Shown piece by piece: positions 1-5,411 of a stretch of 5,411 nt of DNA (positions within the stretch are counted from its first letter, which is position 1; every line of letters begins with the position of its first letter). Under the pieces are notes generated by a model. The model made no database searches and had not been told where the DNA came from. It saw only the letters and a list, made by a program, of their open reading frames with translations. The DNA is from Candidatus Symbiothrix sp. Its GTDB lineage: Bacteria; Bacteroidota; Bacteroidia; Bacteroidales; Azobacteroidaceae. The stretch covers positions 1 to 5,411 of the forward strand of contig JAISWY010000085.1 in NCBI GenBank assembly GCA_031270925.1, read 5' to 3'. The position numbers and the translations under genes were made by a program.

Positions 1-3000
1 AGAATGATATGTTTAATCCGATATTGAATGTTTTGGGTTGCGGATACACGCCGCGGTCGATACCCATCGACATGACGCCTCCCGTAACTTCCGGTTCGTA
101 GCCCGTGTAGTTGGTGAACGTGAGCAAATTAAGCGCCGAAACATACAGGCGGCACTTTTGAATGTGGTATTTCTTCCATTGGTTGAAGGTGTATCCGATG
201 GAAATATCTTTCAAGCGGAGGAACGAAGCGTCTTCCAAAAAGAAATCGGAAGCGGTGGTAAAATTACCGTTCTGGTCGTCGGCCGTGATGCGCGGATAGG
301 TGTTCGACGTGCCTTCGCCATGCCAGCGGTTCAATGCGGTCGTTTGGAAATTACTCGTCTGCAAATCCCAGCGGCGCAGGCAGTTGAAAATCTTGTGTCC
401 GGACAAGCCCATCCAAAACATGTTGAAATCGAAGTTTTTGTATTTCACGGCGACGTTTAGTCCGTAGTTGAAATCGGGATGCGGACTGCCGGCGTATTCG
501 CGATCGGAAATATCAATCACACCGTCGTCGTTTTTATCGCGGAATTTCAAATCGCCCGGCTTGGCTTTCGCTTGGATGATTTTTCCTTCCGAATTGCAGT
601 AGTTGTCGATTTCAGCTTGGTTTTGAAATACGCCCAAGACTTTATTCAGATGGAAATAGCCGATCGCTTGGCCGGGTTCCATCATCAAGAGGTTTTGCAT
701 CTGGATGGCGCTGCCACCTGTGATGTAACCGTTTTCGTTTCCCACTTCCACGACTTTATTTTTGTTGTAAGCGATGTTTCCACTCACATCGAGCGACCAA
801 TCGTTTTTGTTCAGACGATAGCCCAGACTAAATTCCACGCCTTGGTTTTGCACGCTGCCGGCATTGCCCCATGGCGCCAAATTTCCAATCAGCATCGGCG
901 CGGGAATGATTACCAGCAAATCTTTGGTCGTTTTCCGGTACAAATCGATCGTCGAATTGAAATAATTCAGAAAATTAATATCCACGCCCATGTTTAGTTG
1001 TTCCGATGTTTCCCATTTCAGGTCGGGATTGGCGGTGCGACCCGGAGCTGCTCCGATGGCCTGCTCGTCGTCGCCGAAATAATAGGTTTTCCCCCAATTG
1101 CTGATAGTGGAAACGAATTGCCAGTTATCCAAAGCGTCGTTACCGGTTTGTCCCCAGCTAAAACGGAGTTTCAGGTTTTCGATTTTTTCTTTCATATCTT
1201 CCATGAACGATTCGTTGCTGATGTTCCAACCGGCCGAAACCGAAGGAAAATAGCCGAAGCGGTTGTTCGGTCCGAAACGATAGGAACCGTCGGCGCGTAA
1301 AGTAGCCGTCATCATGTAGCGCGTGTCGTAATCATAACTCAACCGGCCGAAATACGAAACAAAAGCGCTTTCCCACACACCGCCGCCGGCGCCGTCGCTG
1401 CCTTGCTTTTTCGCCATTGTGATGTAGGCATAATATTCGTCATCGTACAATAGACCTTGTTTGCTTGCGGAAACATCGGTGCCGGTTCCTGTTCGGATGG
1501 AGTTACCGAGCATAACCGAGCCGTTGTGCTTGCCGAATTTCTTTGAATACATTAAAGTATTATCATTGTTAAAATAGAAGTTCTGCGCCATCGACTTGCT
1601 CACGCCCGTATCGACCGTAAAATTAGAACTGTTCAGACGGTAAAGCGGCGTATATCCGCGCGATTCGTCGTATTGAATCACTTCGCCGATATTGGAACGG
1701 AAGCGGAAGCCCTTGTAATTCAATTCCAGAAAACCGGTCAGATTGATGCGCGTGTAGCTCGACGAGCCGTGCGAATAATAGATTCGCGCCACCGGATTCA
1801 CGACTTCTGTTGCTACGTAAGGCGAAATTGCAAAATCGCCGTCGGCATCATACACCGGCGTAATCGGGTCGATATTGATGGCGGAAGCAATCGGCCCCGA
1901 ATTTCCCTGATTGCTGGCGATGGATTGCCGTTTGACGTGCGAAATATCCGAATTGGTTCCGATTTTCAACAAGTTATCGAAATAATTGCTTTCCAGATTG
2001 ATTCTTCCCGTATAGCGTTCGTAGCGCGATTTGCCCGGAGCGAAAATACCGTCCTGCATGAAATACGACAACGACGAGTTGTAAAGCGATTGCTTGCTCC
2101 CGCCTGCCATCGATAACTGATGATTGAGTACCGGCGCGTTTTTATTGGTCATTTCGCGTTGCCAATCGACGCCTTTTCCCATCGAAGCGATTTGCTCCTG
2201 GGTATAAGGCAGCGGTTTGCCCGAATTATAGGCCGCTTCGTTTTGGATGCGCGCATATTCGGTTGCATCCAGTAAATCCAAGTAGCGGCGGGGATTTTGC
2301 ACGCCGTAACTGCCGCTGTATTCAAAACGATTTTCGCCTTCTTTTCCTCGTTTGGTCGTAATGAGGATAACGCCGTTAGCGCCTTGTGCGCCGTAAATCG
2401 CAGCTGAAGCGGCGTCTTTCAGAATTTCCATCGATTCGATGTCGGCAGGATTCAAGGATTCGATGCTGCCTTGTATAAATCCATCGACGACATAAAGCGG
2501 GTCGGTGCTGTTGTTGGTTCCGGCGCCGCGGATACGGATGGTCATTGACGAACCGGGTTGGCCGCTGTTGTTCATCACGGAAACGCCCGGCACGCGGCCC
2601 TGTATGGCCTGGTCGGCGCGCATCAAACTCGTTTGTCCCAAATCTTTGGCCGAAATGGAAGTAATGGCGCCCGTAACCACGCTTTTCTTTTGCGTGCCGT
2701 AACCGATAACCACCACATCCTGTAACGCGACATCCGATTCTTTCAGTTTCACATTTACCTGATTGATTCCCCTGATGGGAACTTCCTGCGTTTCCATTCC
2801 AAGGTAGGAAACGACCAGTGTTTGCGTGTTTTCCGGTACCGAAAGTTTGAAATTACCCGAAATATCGGTAACAGTGCCGTTGGCGGAACCTTTCGCGGTA
2901 ACCGTTGCGCCGATTACTCCGTTGGGATCGGCGTCCGAAGTTACCCTTCCGGTAATTTCCCGTTGCTGGGCAAACAGGCCGATGCTACTTGCCAGCATCA

Positions 3001-3025
3001 TCGTTAAAAGAAAAATTTTGTTCAT
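1..3025 (-). CDS. SusC/RagA family TonB-linked outer membrane transporter (stop codon cut by the left edge)
   Basis: This is an outer membrane beta-barrel that imports a nutrient, often an oligosaccharide, into the periplasm using TonB-ExbBD energy and usually a SusD-like surface lipoprotein. I translated it codon by codon: 1008 residues, with no internal stop or frameshift. It starts with a signal peptide (about residues 1-20, MNKIFLLT... ending GLFAQ). A carboxypeptidase-D-like beta-sandwich domain follows (about 22-97). Next come a TonB-box-like segment DVVVIGYGTQKK (103-114) and the plug (about 115-226), with RIRG (164-167), PLYVVDG (176-182) and the SusC signature ILKDAASAAIYGAQGANG. The rest is barrel, with family-typical NPDLKWE (666-672), GNAGSVQNQGVEF (720-732) and LLTFTNYTGYEPE (967-979). 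The chain ends NIGLNISF, a normal barrel C-terminus, and base 1 fits the T of a stop codon, so the protein is probably complete. There is no STN domain, which argues against sigma/anti-sigma control. ATG at 3025 is chosen because the signal peptide follows it directly. The family is certain; the substrate is unknown. Confidence 0.96.
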   Translation of the reverse strand, partial: MNKIFLLTMMLASSIGLFAQQREITGRVTSDADPNGVIGATVTAKGSANGTVTDISGNFKLSVPENTQTLVVSYLGMETQEVPIRGINQVNVKLKESDVALQDVVVIGYGTQKKSVVTGAITSISAKDLGQTSLMRADQAIQGRVPGVSVMNNSGQPGSSMTIRIRGAGTNNSTDPLYVVDGFIQGSIESLNPADIESMEILKDAASAAIYGAQGANGVILITTKRGKEGENRFEYSGSYGVQNPRRYLDLLDATEYARIQNEAAYNSGKPLPYTQEQIASMGKGVDWQREMTNKNAPVLNHQLSMAGGSKQSLYNSSLSYFMQDGIFAPGKSRYERYTGRINLESNYFDNLLKIGTNSDISHVKRQSIASNQGNSGPIASAINIDPITPVYDADGDFAISPYVATEVVNPVARIYYSHGSSSYTRINLTGFLELNYKGFRFRSNIGEVIQYDESRGYTPLYRLNSSNFTVDTGVSKSMAQNFYFNNDNTLMYSKKFGKHNGSVMLGNSIRTGTGTDVSASKQGLLYDDEYYAYITMAKKQGSDGAGGGVWESAFVSYFGRLSYDYDTRYMMTATLRADGSYRFGPNNRFGYFPSVSAGWNISNESFMEDMKEKIENLKLRFSWGQTGNDALDNWQFVSTISNWGKTYYFGDDEQAIGAAPGRTANPDLKWETSEQLNMGVDINFLNYFNSTIDLYRKTTKDLLVIIPAPMLIGNLAPWGNAGSVQNQGVEFSLGYRLNKNDWSLDVSGNIAYNKNKVVEVGNENGYITGGSAIQMQNLLMMEPGQAIGYFHLNKVLGVFQNQAEIDNYCNSEGKIIQAKAKPGDLKFRDKNDDGVIDISDREYAGSPHPDFNYGLNVAVKYKNFDFNMFWMGLSGHKIFNCLRRWDLQTSNFQTTALNRWHGEGTSNTYPRITADDQNGNFTTASDFFLEDASFLRLKDISIGYTFNQWKKYHIQKCRLYVSALNLLTFTNYTGYEPEVTGGVMSMGIDRGVYPQPKTFNIGLNISF

Positions 3026-3044
3026 AAGAGCATTATGTAGGCAT
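3026..3044 (-). other. Regulator-transporter junction, no Shine-Dalgarno
   Basis: This 19-base gap is the only non-coding sequence in the window. Read on the minus strand it is ATGCCTACATAATGCTCTT, followed directly by the transporter ATG. It has no purine-rich Shine-Dalgarno sequence, which is usual in Bacteroidota, where initiation relies more on an A/T-rich, unstructured leader. There is no room here for a terminator hairpin, so transcription of the regulator could run on into the transporter. Two tiny ORFs lie in the gap: ATG at 3044 (three codons, then TAA) and ATG at 3033 (three codons, then a TGA that overlaps the transporter ATG). They are probably chance. Confidence 0.6.
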
Positions 3045-5411
3045 TTATTGTTTTTCCTCATTGTTCAATATTGTATTAAAATTATCGTTCACTTCGAGAT
3101 TCAATTTTTTGCGCAAGCGGTATTTCGCCATTTCCACGCTACGGAACGAGATATTCAGCAGGTTGGCGATTTCTTTATTGTTGAGATTGAGTTTCAAATA
3201 GGCCAGCAGTTTCAAATCGCCGCCGGTCAGTTGCGGGTATTTCACGGTCAGTTTTTCGAGCAATCCGCCGAAAACGACATTGAAATATTGCTCGAAAATT
3301 TCCCAATCGTCGTTGTTTTCGAGTTCGTATTCGATTTTTTTGAGAGTGTTGCGGATTTTCTGCTTCACATCCGCTTGTAATCCCTGTTGATTGATTTCGT
3401 TGATTTCGCTTTTCAGTTCGTTCATCAGGTTGTTGCGCTTCACGTCGTTCATCGTGATAAAAGCCAGACGCTTGTTTTTTTCTTCCAATTCGATTTGGAG
3501 ATTTTCCTTTTCCAGTTCCGTAATTTGTTGGGCTTGAATAAGGTTTTCGTGTTCCAATTTGGCTAATTCTTCACGCTTCCGTTTTTCGATTCGTCGTTTT
3601 TCGATTTCATTTTTCCGTTTGAAAAACCACGCGATAATCAGCACGATTCCCAAGAAAATCAGGATGTAAACCAATACCATCCAATTGCTTATATACCACG
3701 GGCGATCGATTTCCAACACTACTTGGGTGGGTGTTTTTCCCGTATCGTCGGCATTTCGCATTTGAATGGTGTAAATGCCCGATTCCAAATGCGTTAATGT
3801 CAAATAATTTTCGATTTTTTCCCGTTTCCATACGGAATCCAATTCTAAAATCCGGTACTCAATCAATTGGTCAGGATTCAAATTGATGGGATAGATATTG
3901 ATAAAACTCTTATTGTTGGGCAGTTTCAATGAGGATTTCCGGAAATTATAATACACCGGATCGCCAACTCCATAAGCTTCCAACATTCTGATTTTGAGCG
4001 TATTCAATTTTTTTCCGTTGGGTTCGTACAATCCGATTCCGTTTTGAAATCCGATGGCGTAGGTATTGATGCCCAAGCGCGCCACCATGGGCGAGATCCG
4101 CTTGTTGTAAATCCGGAAAAAGATTCCCGCGTGTTTTTCGAGAAAATTCCCTTTGCGGACAATGTAGCCGATGTTGTCTTTGGTTTGATACCAGAAAATA
4201 TTATCGAATTGCCGGAAAAACGTCAGGTTTTTGCCGCACAAATGGAAAACCGCATCGGCTTCCGCATCCAAAACGAAAGATTGTGTTTGAGAATCGTAAT
4301 AATACGGACGATTGCCGGCATAGAATACAGGATGATCGTCGAACGAAGTCATCAATGTCGATTCAAGCGGCGCTCCCGGCAACGGGATTGATTTGATTTC
4401 TTCTACCGACAATTTCTCGATAGAAATACTGATGCGGACAAAGTTTTTTCTCGGAATCATAATCCACAGATACCCTTGCTTGTCGAATTGGATGTAACGG
4501 GCGGCGCCTTCATAATTTTTTAGTTCGCCGATGTAATTCAATTGTCCGCTTACGAATTGGTAAAGGCTTAATCCGTAATAATTTCCGCCCACGTAATACG
4601 AATTATTCATCGTCGATTGCACTAAGGAAGTAACTCCGCCTTCGCGAATACACACCGGCCGGCCGTTTCTCATTTGAAAAATGCCCAGATCGTGCGTGAA
4701 AATAAATTCGCCGTGAATGTTATACATCGACCACACCGAACCCTGCGTGCCTTCGACCGGACGGCAAATGCTGTTTTCGTCTAAATAGAACAGTCCTTGG
4801 TTGGAGCCGATGTAAATGCGGTTTTCATATTGCAGGATGCCACGAATATTCCCGATAAACGGCTTGGGAATGAAATAAGTTTCGTTTTCGCCGGTATCCA
4901 AAGTGGCCACGCCGCCATCGAGTCCCATCCAGATATTGTTGCGGTTGTCCATATTGATGCTTAACACGGTGGGCGTCGGCAAGTCTTCGTTTTCCGAAAC
5001 ATTGCTTACAATATTGCCTTCGCGATCGATGATGAAAAGACCGCCGCGGGTGGTTCCAACCAGATATTGTCCTGTAAAACCATTTTCCTTCGCCGAAAAG
5101 ATTTTATATTCACGCCATGCGATATTCGTTCTTTCATTCAAGGGAATCAGCGAATTGAATCCACCTAAAAGCGTGTAAATGCCTTTGTGTTCGAGAAATA
5201 ACACCAGATTACCATCGTTTTCCCTTTTCGCGATATGGATGATGCGGTCATCGACGGAAATGATTTTTTCCAACTGATTTTCGATATTCAAGCGGCAAAG
5301 GTCTTTTTTATCCTGAATGTATAATTCGCCGGCTACGATGTGCATATAGCGAAATCCGTCGGAAACGGCGATGGTATCGACCGACTTGGATTCGGTATCG
5401 TAACGGAACAA
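3045..5411 (-). CDS. Membrane-spanning sensor-regulator: propeller + Y_Y_Y + TM + coiled coil + LuxR-type HTH (5' partial)
   Basis: This is a probable one-component transmembrane transcription regulator: a periplasmic ligand sensor joined in one chain to a cytoplasmic DNA-binding domain. 788 residues are visible, numbered from the right edge. The reading frame is open at that edge and its first codon is TTG, so the true start, signal sequence and first propeller blades lie outside. Propeller-type repeats are clearest at 116-130 (YLVGTTRGGLFIIDREG), 145-173 (with NNIWMGLDGGVATLD), 198-212 (IYIGSNQGLFYLD) and, more weakly, 303-327. A Y_Y_Y domain spans about 500-568 (YRILELDSVW, then GIYTIQMRNAD), followed by the usual PWYISNW. 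One hydrophobic helix at about 577-597 is followed by KRK, which places the C-terminus in the cytoplasm. A charged coiled coil (598-650) suggests dimerisation. The C-terminal GerE-like HTH (about 728-772) has LTGGDLKLLAYL, NKEIANLLNIS and a recognition helix around SFRSVEMAKYRLRKKL. There is no histidine kinase or receiver domain. Members of this family are usually somewhat over 900 residues, so roughly 130-180 are missing (inference). The stop TAA (3047-3045) lies 19 bases before the transporter start, so that gene is its likely target. Confidence 0.93.
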   Translation of the reverse strand: MFRYDTESKSVDTIAVSDGFRYMHIVAGELYIQDKKDLCRLNIENQLEKIISVDDRIIHIAKRENDGNLVLFLEHKGIYTLLGGFNSLIPLNERTNIAWREYKIFSAKENGFTGQYLVGTTRGGLFIIDREGNIVSNVSENEDLPTPTVLSINMDNRNNIWMGLDGGVATLDTGENETYFIPKPFIGNIRGILQYENRIYIGSNQGLFYLDENSICRPVEGTQGSVWSMYNIHGEFIFTHDLGIFQMRNGRPVCIREGGVTSLVQSTMNNSYYVGGNYYGLSLYQFVSGQLNYIGELKNYEGAARYIQFDKQGYLWIMIPRKNFVRISISIEKLSVEEIKSIPLPGAPLESTLMTSFDDHPVFYAGNRPYYYDSQTQSFVLDAEADAVFHLCGKNLTFFRQFDNIFWYQTKDNIGYIVRKGNFLEKHAGIFFRIYNKRISPMVARLGINTYAIGFQNGIGLYEPNGKKLNTLKIRMLEAYGVGDPVYYNFRKSSLKLPNNKSFINIYPINLNPDQLIEYRILELDSVWKREKIENYLTLTHLESGIYTIQMRNADDTGKTPTQVVLEIDRPWYISNWMVLVYILIFLGIVLIIAWFFKRKNEIEKRRIEKRKREELAKLEHENLIQAQQITELEKENLQIELEEKNKRLAFITMNDVKRNNLMNELKSEINEINQQGLQADVKQKIRNTLKKIEYELENNDDWEIFEQYFNVVFGGLLEKLTVKYPQLTGGDLKLLAYLKLNLNNKEIANLLNISFRSVEMAKYRLRKKLNLEVNDNFNTILNNEEKQ
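3077..3084 (-). promoter_or_regulatory. Weak candidate -7 element for the transporter
   Basis: Read on the minus strand this is TAATTTTA, which matches seven of the eight positions of the Bacteroides -7 consensus TAnnTTTG. It lies inside the 3' end of the regulator gene, about 50 bases before the transporter start, a plausible distance for a short leader. Against it, no TTTG -33 element is seen at the expected spacing upstream, and the surrounding sequence is A/T-rich enough to give such a match by chance. Treat it as a lead only. Confidence 0.15.

Noticed and set aside
38..1300. Three consecutive open frames on the plus strand (38-460, 479-997, 998-1300).
   Set aside because: They lie wholly antisense to the transporter gene, resemble no protein family and follow from its codon usage. 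The minus-strand frame gives a full-length, well-conserved SusC-type protein.
1673..3007. Further plus-strand open frames (1673-2116, 2505-2702, 2822-3007).
   Set aside because: They are antisense to the transporter plug, signal-peptide and barrel regions and show no recognisable domains.
3031..3044. Two three-codon ORFs in the junction as a regulatory leader peptide.
   Set aside because: They are too short and too likely by chance in A/T-rich sequence, and no attenuator structure accompanies them.
3334..3481. Runs of seven A on the minus strand (near 3334-3341 and 3475-3481) as possible slippage or frameshift sites in the regulator.
   Set aside because: The frame reads through both into a correct C-terminal HTH, so no shift is needed. 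Such runs are common in Lys-rich coding sequence.
2826..5178. Plus-strand frames at 2826-3380, 4044-4391 and 4903-5178, and a minus-strand frame at 3607-3831.
   Set aside because: They overlap the transporter start or the regulator in other frames. The regulator frame carries clear domain motifs and these do not.
5409..5411. TTG at the right edge as the regulator's start codon.
   Set aside because: The sequence following it is mid-propeller with no signal peptide, and the frame is open to the edge, so the gene continues outside the window.

Overview
The window looks like a piece of a nutrient-uptake locus from a member of the Bacteroidota, most likely Bacteroidales-like. The evidence is a SusC/RagA-type TonB-linked outer membrane protein next to a membrane-spanning sensor-regulator of a kind found mainly in this phylum, and the lack of any Shine-Dalgarno sequence at the one visible gene start. 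Genus and species cannot be read from the sequence. Base composition by eye is moderate, and both genes look alike in codon use.

Layout: two genes fill almost the whole window, both on the minus strand, so the order of transcription is from right to left. The first (3045-5411) is a sensor-regulator whose 5' end lies beyond the right edge; 788 codons are visible. It has a periplasmic beta-propeller made of two-component-regulator-propeller-type repeats, a Y_Y_Y domain, one transmembrane helix, a cytoplasmic coiled coil and a C-terminal LuxR/GerE-type helix-turn-helix. No histidine kinase or receiver domain is present. After a gap of only 19 bases comes a SusC/RagA-family transporter (3025 down to the left edge). 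It reads open for 1008 codons with no stop or frameshift, and it ends on a typical C-terminal beta-strand finishing in Phe. Its stop codon probably begins at base 1 and is cut by the edge.

How they work together (inference): the regulator would sense a ligand, probably a glycan fragment or similar nutrient, in the periplasm and pass the signal through the membrane to its own DNA-binding domain. It would then control the TonB-dependent transporter behind it. The partner SusD-like lipoprotein and any degradative enzymes would be expected beyond the left edge. The substrate cannot be deduced from these two genes.

There is no RNA gene, mobile element, CRISPR array or long non-coding stretch. The only intergenic sequence is the 19-base junction. 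I found nothing that amounts to a new system. The points most worth checking are the tight regulator-transporter junction and the kinase-less transmembrane regulator.
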